Positions 27,166-37,800 of a DNA stretch of 64,000 bases are shown in pieces; position 1 is the stretch's first letter, and every line of letters begins with the position of its first letter. Where the stretch lies: positions 1 through 64,000 of the forward strand of contig NZ_OUMZ01000003.1 of NCBI RefSeq assembly GCF_900327775.1, written 5' to 3'. This DNA comes from Roseovarius sp. EL26. Lineage in GTDB: Bacteria; Pseudomonadota; Alphaproteobacteria; Rhodobacterales; Rhodobacteraceae. Position numbers and translations under genes: made by a program. Under the pieces are notes generated by a model. It had not been told where the DNA came from, ran no database searches, and saw only the letters and a program-made list of their open reading frames with translations.

Positions 27166-27287
27166 AAAATGATAGTAGATGAATCCTCTGCAGAAGGCCC
27201 AATGTTTGGTCTAAATGCGAGTATATAATGACTGACATTCCCTGGGACTAAATATGTTTGCCGTAACTGGGCATGAGGAGTGAGAGA

Positions 27288-28661
27288 ATGCTGAAAAACG
27301 ACCAACTTGATGAATGGGATCGCGAGAATTTTTTTCACCCGTCAACCCATCTGGCGCAGCACGCCCGGGGCGAAAGCCCGAACCGGGTGATCAAAACCGC
27401 CAATGGTGTCCATATCGAAGACCGCGATGGCGTGAAATTGTTGGATGCCTTTGCAGGGTTATATTGCGTGAACGTCGGTTATGGCCGACAAGAGATCGCT
27501 GAAGCCATCAGCGCACAAGCCCGCGAGCTGGCCTATTACCATTCCTATGTTGGGCATGGCACCGAGGCCTCGATCACCCTGTCGAAGATGATTTTGGACC
27601 GGGCGCCAGCAAACATGTCGAAGGTCTATTTTGGCCTTGGCGGTTCTGACGCGAATGAAACCAACGTCAAACTGATCTGGTACTACAACAACATCCTTGG
27701 CCGCCCGCAAAAGAAGAAGATCATTTCGCGTTGGCGGGGATACCACGGGTCGGGCCTTGTGACCGGGTCACTGACCGGGCTGGAGCTGTTCCATAAGAAG
27801 TTCGACCTGCCGATCGATAATGTGATTCATACCGAAGCCCCTTATTATTATCGCCGCGACAATCTTGATCAGACCGAAGAACAGTTCGTGGCGCATTGCG
27901 TGACCGAGCTTGAAGCGCTGATCGCGCGCGAAGGCGCTGACACGATTGCGGCCTTTATCGGTGAACCGGTGCTGGGCACCGGGGGTATTGTGCCACCACC
28001 TGCGGGATATTGGGCAGCGATTCAGGCCGTGTTGAAAAAACACGACATTCTGCTGGTCGCCGATGAGGTGGTCACAGGGTTTGGTCGTCTGGGTACGATG
28101 TTCGGCTCAGATCACTACGGGATCGAGGCTGACATCATTACAATCGCCAAAGGCATGACGTCTGCCTATGCACCGCTGTCAGGCTCTATCATCAGCGATA
28201 AAGTTTGGGCCGTGTTAGAGCAGGGCACAGATGAAAACGGTCCAATTGGCCATGGCTGGACATATTCGGCACACCCCATCGGAGCGGCGGCTGGTGTGGC
28301 AAATCTGAAGCTGATTGATGAGCTTGATTTGGTGACGAATGTCGGTGAAATCGGAGCCTATCTGAACCAAAGCATGACAGAGGCGCTGGGCAATCATGCC
28401 CATGTTGGTGATGTGCGCGGTGAAGGCATGCTCTGTGCTGTGGAGTTTGTGAAAGACAAAAACAACCGGGTGTTCTTTGACGCGGCTGATAAGATTGGCC
28501 CGCAGATCTCTGCCACGCTTCTGGCGCAAGACAAGGTCATTGCGCGTGCCATGCCTCAGGGTGATATTCTTGGCTTTGCGCCGCCCTTCTGTCTGACCCG
28601 TGAAGAAGCGGACACCGTTGTAGCTGCCACTGTACGTGCGGTGAAAACCGTATTGGGTTGA
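27288..28661 (+). CDS. Class III (omega) aminotransferase, ectoine-cluster type
   Basis: 457 residues from ATG at 27288, eight bases after GAGGAG; an ATG at 27273 is less likely. Fold type I PLP enzyme: YYHSYVGHGTEASITLS, YFGLGGSDANETNVKL, WRGYHGSGL, the aspartate in ADEVVTGFGRLGTMFG, and the PLP lysine in IAKGMTSAYAPLSG. In ectoine breakdown an enzyme of this family (DoeD/Atf) transaminates diaminobutyrate to aspartate semialdehyde; other omega-amino acids are possible. The dehydrogenase that would finish the route is not in the window. Confidence 0.88.
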   Translation: MLKNDQLDEWDRENFFHPSTHLAQHARGESPNRVIKTANGVHIEDRDGVKLLDAFAGLYCVNVGYGRQEIAEAISAQARELAYYHSYVGHGTEASITLSKMILDRAPANMSKVYFGLGGSDANETNVKLIWYYNNILGRPQKKKIISRWRGYHGSGLVTGSLTGLELFHKKFDLPIDNVIHTEAPYYYRRDNLDQTEEQFVAHCVTELEALIAREGADTIAAFIGEPVLGTGGIVPPPAGYWAAIQAVLKKHDILLVADEVVTGFGRLGTMFGSDHYGIEADIITIAKGMTSAYAPLSGSIISDKVWAVLEQGTDENGPIGHGWTYSAHPIGAAAGVANLKLIDELDLVTNVGEIGAYLNQSMTEALGNHAHVGDVRGEGMLCAVEFVKDKNNRVFFDAADKIGPQISATLLAQDKVIARAMPQGDILGFAPPFCLTREEADTVVAATVRAVKTVLG

Positions 28662-28668
28662 GGGTTGT

Positions 28669-28692
28669 CTGGCACTGCTTTGGCGGTGCCAG
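28669..28692 (+). terminator. Hairpin after the aminotransferase gene
   Basis: CTGGCACTGC (28669-28678), TTTG loop, GCGGTGCCAG (28683-28692) with one G-U pair. No T-run follows, so this may be mRNA 3'-end protection rather than a factor-independent terminator. Confidence 0.5.
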
Positions 28693-28717
28693 CGATACGC
28701 AACAAGACAGCACAGAA

Positions 28718-28746
28718 CATTCGGGTGTTTGAACGACACCCGAATG
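28718..28746 (-). terminator. Hairpin after tex
   Basis: Perfect 11-bp stem CATTCGGGTGT (28718-28728) and ACACCCGAATG (28736-28746) with a 7-base loop, 23 bases past the stop of tex, which is transcribed toward it. No T-tract. Confidence 0.5.
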
Positions 28747-28769
28747 ATGCCAAATACAGCTCTTGAACG

Positions 28770-31127
28770 TCAGCTTTTCTTTTTCATCGCATCCAAAAGC
28801 GCGGCGCCAAGGGCCCCATTGCCGGCACCTGTGTTGGGTGGTTTTGACTTTCCGGCCTTGGGCGCAGCAGACACTGCTTTGCTTTTATTGGACTTTTGGT
28901 GTTGGTTGCGGAGCGGTTGTTTTTGCCCTTCATCCACGGTTTTGCGCATGGTCAGGCCGATACGTTTGCGTGGGATATCCACTTCAGTTACGCGCACCCT
29001 GACCACATCACCGGCCTTGACCACCTCATGTGGATCTTTGACAAAGCGGTCGGCTAATTGACTGACATGCACCAGTCCATCTTGATGCACGCCAATATCC
29101 ACAAAGGCCCCAAAGGCGGCAACGTTGGTGACTGTGCCTTCTAATGACATGCCGGGTTTGAGATCTTTGATGTCCTCAACGCCATCGGTAAAGCTGGCCG
29201 TCTTGAATTCTGGACGCGGATCGCGGCCGGGCTTTTCTAGCTCGGTGAAAATATCACGCACGGTTGGCAGGCCAAACGCATCGGTGACAAAATCACGAGC
29301 TTCCAACGCCTTGAGGCCAGCGCCCTGTCGCGTGATGTCTCGGATATCACGCCCGCAGCTAGAGACAATGCGGCGCGCGACTTCGTAGGCTTCGGGATGT
29401 ACGGATGAGGCATCAAGTGGTTCTTCCCCATCTCGGATCCGTAAAAATCCGGCGCATTGCTCAAACGCTTTTGGCCCGAGGCCAGACACATCCAACAAGG
29501 CCTGACGTGATTTGAACGCTCCGTTCAGGTCGCGGTGGAACACGATGGCACCGGCCAAAGATGGCCCAAGCCCTGCCACCTGCGCCAAAAGCGGTGCAGA
29601 TGCCATGTTGAGGTCAACGCCCACTGCGTTCACCGCATCTTCGACGACAGCCTCAAGCGCATTGCTTAACCGGCGTTGATCGACGTCGTGCTGGTATTGC
29701 CCCACACCGATGCTTTCGGGGGTGATTTTGACCAACTCTGCCAATGGGTCCTGCAAGCGTCGGGCAATCGAGACCGCACCGCGCAAAGACACATCCAGAT
29801 CTGGGAATTCCTGTGACGCCAGCTCTGACGCCGAGTAGACCGACGCGCCGGCCTCGGACACAATCACTTTGGTCGGGGCCTTGGTTCCGGGTGGCAGCAG
29901 TTTGAGCGTATCTGCCACCAGACGTTCGGTCTCACGGCTGGCGGTGCCATTGCCGATAGCGACCAGTTCGATCCCGTGGCGGGTGACCATGTCGATGATT
30001 TTCGCCTCAGCTCCGCGCACATCCATTCTGGGCTGAAACGGATAGAGCGTGGCGGTTTCCAGAACCTTACCTGTGGCATCCACAACTGCGGCTTTCACCC
30101 CGGTTCTGATGCCCGGATCAAGCCCCAATGTGGCCCGCGCCCCGGCCGGTGCAGCAAGCAGAAGATCCTTGAGGTTGCGTGAAAACACCGAGATGGCCTC
30201 TTCATGTGCACGTTGGCGCAGCTCTGATAAAAGGTCGATATAAAGCGATAGCGATAGCTTCACCCGCCAGGTCCAACGCGCGACGGTGCGCAGCCACAGA
30301 TCGCCGGAGTTCTCTGATACGGTTTCCAACACGCCCGCGATCATGCCAATCGCGCGGGTCTCGCCGGTTTCTGCGTCGGGGGCGATTTCCATCACCACGA
30401 TCTCTTCCTTAGCCGCTCGCAAAATCGCAAGTGCGCGGTGCGATGGGATATCGGCCCACTTTTCACGGTGGTCGAAATAGTCCGAGAACTTTGCGCCAAC
30501 CTGTTCTTTCCCCGGCACAAGCTTGGCTGATATGAACGCCTCTTGCCGCATGAAATCGCGCAGATGTCCAAGAAGTGTAGCGTTCTCTGATAGCTCTTCA
30601 GTGAGAATATCACGCGCGCCGTTCAAGGCATCTTTGGTGGTTGCGACAGCGTCGTTCACATAGCTTTGTGCCAGATCTTCGGGCACCAAAGCACGATCAG
30701 CGATAATCGCGCGAAGCAGAGGCTCCAATCCGTTTTCCCGGGCGATCATCGCCTTGGTTCGGCGTTTCGGCTTAAACGGCAGATAGATATCTTCCAGCGT
30801 GGATTTGCTTTCGGCTTGCGCAATGGAGCGGGCCAGATCATCGGTTAGTTTGTCCTGATCCCTGATTGAGTTCAGAATAGTTGCGCGCCGCGCTTCCATC
30901 TCGCGCAAATACGTCAAACGATCTGCCAGCAGGCGCAGCTGGGTGTCGTCCAAGCCCCCAGTTGCCTCTTTCCGGTACCGCGCAACAAATGGCACGGTTG
31001 CACCTTCGTCCAACAATCCGACTGCGGCTTTGACTTGCGCAACCGAGGCCGCGATATCAGTTGAGATTGTTGAAAAAATCCGGGCAGCTGCGGGGGAAGG
31101 GGTGGAATGATTCAAGGCAAACTCCAT
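28770..31127 (-). CDS. tex: Transcription accessory protein Tex
   Basis: 785 residues, a standard-length Tex protein. N-terminal helical domain with FVARYRKEATGGLDDTQLRLL, a YqgF/RNase H-like domain (TLGLDPGIRTGVKAAVVDATG), helix-hairpin-helix segment (MASAPLLAQVAGLGPSLAGA), and a C-terminal S1 RNA-binding domain (LKPGMSLEGTVTNVAAFGAF, GLVHVSQL). The tail is lysine-rich and low-complexity. It binds RNA and elongating RNA polymerase; it is a conserved housekeeping factor. ATG at 31127 lacks a clear ribosome site, while a TTG four codons in is preceded by GGAG, so the first residues are uncertain. Confidence 0.96.
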   Translation of the reverse strand: MEFALNHSTPSPAAARIFSTISTDIAASVAQVKAAVGLLDEGATVPFVARYRKEATGGLDDTQLRLLADRLTYLREMEARRATILNSIRDQDKLTDDLARSIAQAESKSTLEDIYLPFKPKRRTKAMIARENGLEPLLRAIIADRALVPEDLAQSYVNDAVATTKDALNGARDILTEELSENATLLGHLRDFMRQEAFISAKLVPGKEQVGAKFSDYFDHREKWADIPSHRALAILRAAKEEIVVMEIAPDAETGETRAIGMIAGVLETVSENSGDLWLRTVARWTWRVKLSLSLYIDLLSELRQRAHEEAISVFSRNLKDLLLAAPAGARATLGLDPGIRTGVKAAVVDATGKVLETATLYPFQPRMDVRGAEAKIIDMVTRHGIELVAIGNGTASRETERLVADTLKLLPPGTKAPTKVIVSEAGASVYSASELASQEFPDLDVSLRGAVSIARRLQDPLAELVKITPESIGVGQYQHDVDQRRLSNALEAVVEDAVNAVGVDLNMASAPLLAQVAGLGPSLAGAIVFHRDLNGAFKSRQALLDVSGLGPKAFEQCAGFLRIRDGEEPLDASSVHPEAYEVARRIVSSCGRDIRDITRQGAGLKALEARDFVTDAFGLPTVRDIFTELEKPGRDPRPEFKTASFTDGVEDIKDLKPGMSLEGTVTNVAAFGAFVDIGVHQDGLVHVSQLADRFVKDPHEVVKAGDVVRVRVTEVDIPRKRIGLTMRKTVDEGQKQPLRNQHQKSNKSKAVSAAPKAGKSKPPNTGAGNGALGAALLDAMKKKS

Positions 31128-31826
31128 TCAATACAGACCATTGGTTTATCCAGCTTCATCCAGAGGGCCAAGGGTAGATTGCAACGCGCTAACGTCAGGT
31201 ATCTTTGTCAACGATGTTTGCAGGCTAGTTCGATGCGACGTGGGGCTGGGCACGGCTATTATGGACGGTTGGAATTTTGCTTATTCCGCTTATTAATAAA
31301 AGCCACCAACGCATGGGTGACATGATTGCGGGTACTTTGAACTGCAGGTGCTGGAAGAAATTCTGCACGCACCCCGAGCGGCTACAAACCGTCGACAGCC
31401 ACGCCCATTTCTTGAACAGCGCCAGCTGTTTGGAGGAATTCGCGAAATCAAATTTCACGATGCAGAGCAAGAGACCCACAAGACGGGCGTAGCGTAGCGC
31501 CAAACCTTCCGAATTCCAGGAAAAATTTTAACATCTGTGTCTTTGCGCACTAAAATATATCCTTACACAAAGTAACCTCTGCTTAGTTGTGATGTGCCGT
31601 GAGGCAGTCGCTTTGTGTGCATTTGTTGTAAATCGGTCATCGGATTTCAGAAAGGCCCAGAGGTTCCTTGATGGTGGTTTCACATTGGTTTTGCAGACGC
31701 TACGTTTATTTAAGACTGGGTTGTATCTGCGTAATGTGCCGGTAATAACTTTAGGTCCGCTAGGAAAGCACAGGTCGGTGTTGGGTAACTTTAGTTGAGA
31801 TTTAGGTCTCGGAAGTAGGTGCTTCG
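31128..31826. other. Intergenic region and probable leader of the giant autotransporter
   Basis: About 700 bases with no gene I can support. The AT-rich part near 31525-31590 is a plausible promoter zone, which would leave a long leader before the TTG start at 31827. No clear terminator or riboswitch was recognised. Confidence 0.4.
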
Positions 31827-34800
31827 TTGAAAGCTGCATTTTATATTTTTCTGCCGGTTATGGCGGTGATGGCAACGCCAGTTTTTGCAACACCAACAGC
31901 ATCGTCAAAGGTCGGGGACACAGTTACCAATCCGGTGACCGGAGGCAGTACGAAAGTTTCTGCGCTTATTGCTGATCCGGATGGCACCCCGACAAAAGGT
32001 AATACTGCCTTTGTGCAAACCGAAGATGGCTACACCTTTTTGGTCAAAACGGCGGGGCAGATTGTTTACAATAACGATAGCCCGGCTGACGGGTTCACCA
32101 TTGGTTCGATTTCGGGCAGCCTTGTTAGGTTCACGGGGGCGACGCTGAGTGGCAACTCGTATTTATACTCGGGCGTCACGACTGCAGAATACACCAGTAA
32201 CTTTATCGGCAATGACGAGCCGGGATATTACCAGCCATCTGATACGTCATCGTTAAATGAAAAGGTTTATAACCCGGTCAGCAACAATTTCACGACGGTA
32301 TCGTCACTGGTGGTAGATCCTGCATCAACCCCGACAGCTGGGGATACAGCATTTGTCGAGACGGCGAATGGATATGTGTTTTTGGTCAAATCTGCAGGCG
32401 ACACCATTTATAACGCAGATAACCCACCCGTTGCCTACACGATCTCTTCGATTTCGGGCACAACTGCACAACTGAGTACAGCTGGTGCAACAGGGACAGC
32501 CCCGTTATCCACACAATTGACGCTGTCAAACTACAACAGCAACTTTGTGGGCACAGATACGCCTGGTGAATTGACCCCACCCGTGGATGTTGTTGGGGCA
32601 ACAGGTGTTAGTCAGATTGTCTATGGCCGGGATGGTAGTAACGGACGTGACGGTGCCCTGTTTGTACCGCCTGCATCGGGCGGTGATGGCGACAATGGGC
32701 CGACACAAACCAAAACACTAAGCAGTGATGTGAATGCGTCCAGCAATGCAGGCTGGATTGTCGGGAGCATTGGCGGTGATGGTGGTAACGGCGGCGATTC
32801 ATATGCCAGCTTCTTTAGCGGCAAAAGCGGTGGCGACGCTGGCAATGGCGGGACGGTCAATGCCACGCAATCGTCCAGTAGTACGATTCAGACCTCGGGC
32901 AACGGCACGGGCGGACAGGGTAATGACGGGATCTTTGCCTTTAGCCGGAGTGGCCAGGCGGGTAATGGCGGGAGCGGATACGCGGCCCCAAGCGGCGGTT
33001 CCGGTGGTGATGCGGGCTTTGGCGGCAATGTTACGGTCAATCAATACGGTGAGATTTTCACAACCGGTGACGCCTCTGACGGCATTTACGCCCTGAGCAT
33101 GTCAGACACTGCTGGCGGCGGGGGGTCTCAATGGGGGCTTTTCGGTGGCTCAGGCAGTGGCGGTGGCGGTGGCAACGGTGGCAACGTGACTGTCAACACT
33201 TACGCCGGATCCCAAATCATTACACAAGGCGATTTCGCCAACGGCATTTATGCACAATCCATCGGGGGCTCGGGTGGTTCATCCGGGACCAGCGGCAACC
33301 TGATCGTTTCGGTCAGTGGCAGCTCTGATAACGGCGGTGATGGCGGCAAGGTGACCATCAGCCATGCAGGAGCGATTCAAACCGGCAGCGCGACGGATTC
33401 CTCCAAAGGCATGTATGCACGCGGTATTCTGGCACAATCTGTTGGCGGCGGCGGCGGCTCGGGCGGCGTGGTCGGCGGATTGATCTCAATCGCTGGTGGT
33501 GGCATGGGCTCAGACGGTGGTGACGGTGACGAAGTGAGCGTGACCGTACAAGGCACCGGTTCCATCGTTACTTACGGCTATGGTGCTGATGGTATTATGG
33601 CGCAATCCATTGGTGGCAGCGGTGGTTTTGGTACTGATGCCTATGGTCTGGTCGCGGTTGGTGGTGATGGCGCAAATGGCGGCAACGGCAATGACGTGAG
33701 CGTGACGAACAAAGGCAGTATCGTTACGTCAGGCACAGGTGCACGGGGCATTATTGCGCAAAGTATCGGCGGCGGTGGAGGTGACGGCGGTTCAACCGGC
33801 GGTATGGTGTCGGTTGGCGGTAGCGGCGATGGCGGCGGCGATGGTGCAGACATTACAATCGTCAACGACGGCATCATTACCACCGGCGGTGATGACGCCA
33901 TGGGTATTCTGGCGCAATCGATTGGCGGCGGCGGCGGTAATGGCGGGTCATCTGTTGCCGTTGGCGTGTTTGCGGGTGTTGCCATCGGTGGCGATGGCGG
34001 CGCGGGCGGCAAAGGTGGCACGGCAAGCGTGAGCCTGTCGAATACAGATCCAAGCCAACCTTCGGCGATTCAGACGTCGGGCGACCGGTCAACAGGTGTC
34101 TTTGTTCAATCCGTTGGTGGCGGTGGCGGTAACGGCGGCGGCGCAGTTGCTGTGTCGGCTGGTTTTGGCGCGTCAGCTTCGGTTTCCGTAGGTGGTGAAG
34201 CCGGTGCTGGCGGAGATGGTGGCATTGCGACCTTAGCGGGCTCTGGTTCTGCCTCGGTTCAAACCGGTGGCGACGATGCGGCTGGTGTTATCTTGCAGTC
34301 GATTGGCGGCGGTGGCGGTAACGGCGGTTATGCGGTTTCCGTGGCCGTGTCCGGAGGCCCGGTTTCGGGATCACTGGCTGTTGGTGTCGGGGGCTCTGGC
34401 GGTTCAGGCGGTAAGGGCGGTACTGTTACGGTTGGTACCGTGAATAGCAGCGGTACTCTAACAGCCTCAGGATTTGACGGCCAAGTGATCACTACAGGTG
34501 AACGCTCGACCGGCATGTTGTTCCAATCTGTTGGCGGCGGCGGCGGTAACGGCGGCCTTGCGGTTGCGGCCACAGGCGGGGCCTCGGCGCTGATGTCCGG
34601 CAATGTTTCAATCGGTGTTGGCGGATCGGGCGGAAGCGGCGGCAATGGTGGCATTGTGCGCGTTTATAACAAGGCAAATGTCACAACCACGCAAAACAGC
34701 TCAACCGCAATGATTGCGCAATCCATCGGTGGCGGTGGTGGTAATGGCGGCGGCAGCGTGGCCGCCGGGATCAGCGCCAGCGGCGGCGCTGCAATCGGTG

Positions 34801-37800
34801 TGAATGTCGGAGCTGGTGGCACCGCTGGTAGTGCAGGCACCGGTGGTGCAGTGACCCTGATTGCTGGTGGCGACACGATCTTGACGCAGGGCGATTTCTC
34901 AAGCGGTATTCTGGCGCAATCGGTTGGCGGCGGCGGTGGTAACGGCGGCTATGCGGTTGGGGCAAGTGCTGACTTTGGCGGCGGGGCTGCGGCGTCGATC
35001 AGCGTGGGTGTTGGTGGCGGCGCTGGCGGCGGTGGTAATGGTGGTGATGTCGCCGCACAGATCGATGCAGATGTAACAACGCGCGGCAATGATGCGAGCG
35101 CGGTGATTGTGCAATCTATTGGCGGCGGTGGCGGCAACGGTGGCTTTAGCGTGGCTGCAGGATTGGCGGCTGGTGGCGGAGGCGCGGGCACCGTTGGTGT
35201 TGGTCTGGGTGGTTCAGGTGGCAGCGGCGGCATTGGTGGCACTGTTTCGGGCGTGCGGATCAATGGTGATGTGCGCACCGAAGGTCAACGTTCTACCGCG
35301 GTGCTGGTTCAGTCCGTTGGCGGTGGTGGCGGCAATGGCGGCTTTAACGTTACGGCGGGTGTTGCCGCAGGCGGCGGGGGCGCAGGCAGCATCGGTGTCG
35401 GCCTTGGCGGCAGCGGATCAACTGGCGGTGACGGTGGCGTGGTTGAGGCGCAGGTTGCTGGCGATGTGGTAACGCTCGAAGATTCCTCGAGCGGCGTTGT
35501 TTTCCAATCCATCGGCGGTGGTGGTGGCAACGGTGGCTTTAACGTCACCGCAGGCATTGCTGGCGCGGGCGGTGGCGGCGGTGCCGTGACAGTTGGGCTT
35601 GGCGGCGATGCAGCCGGGGGCGGAGTTGGAAAATCTGTTACCGGTCGTGTAACTGGTACGGTCGCAACAGGTGGATCAGATTCAACAGCCATTCTGGCGC
35701 AATCTGTTGGCGGCGGCGGCGGCAACGGCGGGTTCAATGTGAGCGCCTCGTTGGCGGGAGCAGGTGTTGGCAGTGGTGCGGTGTCGGTTGGCCTTGGCGG
35801 CGATGGCGGAACCGGTGCTATCGGTGGCACGGTGAACCTGACCAGCACAAACTCAGTTCAAACCACTGGCGACAGATCGTCTGGCGTAGTGGCGCAATCC
35901 ATCGGTGGTGGTGGCGGTAACGGCGGCTTTAATGTCAGCGGTTCTGGTGCGGGTGCTGGTGTCGGCTCTGGTGCAGTGAGCGTTGGCCTTGGCGGCACTG
36001 GCGACGGTGGTGGTAATGGTGGCAATGCCACGCTGACCTCGAACGGTACAATCTTAACCACGGGCGAGTCTTCAACCGCATTCCTTGTGCAATCTATCGG
36101 CGGCGGGGGTGGTAACGGTGGCTTTAACATCAGCGCAGCGGTGCAGGGTTCGGGCACTGCAGGAGCGGGCATTTCGGTCGGTCTTGGCGGTGATGGTGGT
36201 GGTGCCGGCAACGGCCTGACTGTGACTGGCACTTCGACCAAGGCGGTTGAGACGCGCGGCAATAATTCATCAGGCGTTGTGGCGCAGTCCATCGGCGGGG
36301 GCGGCGGCAACGGTGGTTTCAATGTTTCGGCAGCATTGTCCGGCGCAGGTACAGCCAGCGGCGCAATTGGTGTTGGTTTGGGCGGCACGGGTGATGGCGG
36401 TGGTACTGGGGGGACAGTCAATCTGACCTCGAATGGAACCATCTTGACACAAGGTGATAACTCGACTGCTTTTCTGGCGCAATCTGTTGGCGGGGGCGGT
36501 GGCAATGGCGGCTTTAATGTTTCAGGCACCATTTCAGGCGCGGGCACCGGCAGTGCCGGAATCAGTGTTGGCTTGGGTGGTGATGGCGGCACCGGCAGTG
36601 ACGGGGGTGTTGTGACCGGTACCTCGACCGCAGCGGTCGAGACGCGCGGCGATAACTCTTCCGGGGTGGTAGCGCAGTCCATTGGTGGCGGTGGTGGTAA
36701 TGGCGGCTTTAATATCGCGCCGGCGATTTCTGCAGCGGGCACAGGTAGTGGCGCGCTTAGCGTTGGCTTGGGTGGTTCGGGTGCTGGCGGCGGTGACGGC
36801 AAAGACGTCACTCTGACGTCGAATGGCACAATTTTGACCAACGGTTTCGCTTCCAACGGCTTTGTCGCGCAGTCGATTGGCGGCGGTGGCGGCAACGGTG
36901 GGTTTAACGTTGCACCAAGCATATCGGGAGCAGGTACCGGTGCAGGCAGCTTGTCGGTTGGATTAGGCGGTTCAGGTGATGGTGGCGGTAACGGTGGCAA
37001 GATCACCGCGAAAACCACGGCGAATGTGACCACACAAGGTGGTGCCTCAGTTGGTATTTTGGCGCAATCAGTTGGCGGCGGTGGCGGCAGCGGTGGATTC
37101 AATGTCTCACCTGCCCTGGCTGGTGCAGGAACCGGGGCTGGTGCAATCAGCGTGGGGCTTGGCGGTTCAGGCGGCGGTGGCGGCAACGGCGGCGTTGTCG
37201 GACTGACTGTCGAAAATGATGTGCGCACGGAAGGCGCACAATCCAGCGCGATTGTGGCGCAATCAGTTGGCGGCGGCGGTGGCAATGGCGGCTTTAATGT
37301 CTCGGCCTCGGTTGGCGGCGCAGGCACGGGCGCAGGCGGTGCGGCGGTCGGTCTTGGCGGCAGCGGTGATGGCGGTGGGAATGCCGATGCGGTTACAGCC
37401 AATGTCACCGGTAATATCGTCACGCTGGGTGAAACATCCTCTGGCCTGTTGGTTCAGTCGGTTGGCGGCGGTGGCGGCAACGGCGGCATGAATATTTCCG
37501 TGGCGATTGCTGCGGCGGGCAAGGGCGCTGGAGGGGCCTCCGTTGGTCTGGGTGGCGCTGGTGGGACTGGCGGGACAGGAAGCACAGCAACCGGAACGCT
37601 TACCGGTAATGTTGGAACGCAAGGTGCCAATTCTGGTGGCGTGATTGTGCAGAGCCTTGGCGGCGGCGGCGGTAATGGCGGGATGAATATCTCGGCCACG
37701 GTAACCGTGTCGGGCAAAGCTTCGGGTGGTGCATCTGTCGGCATCGGTGGATCCGGTGGTAATGGTGGTAGCGCGGATGTGGCCAGTGGTACGGTTGTCG

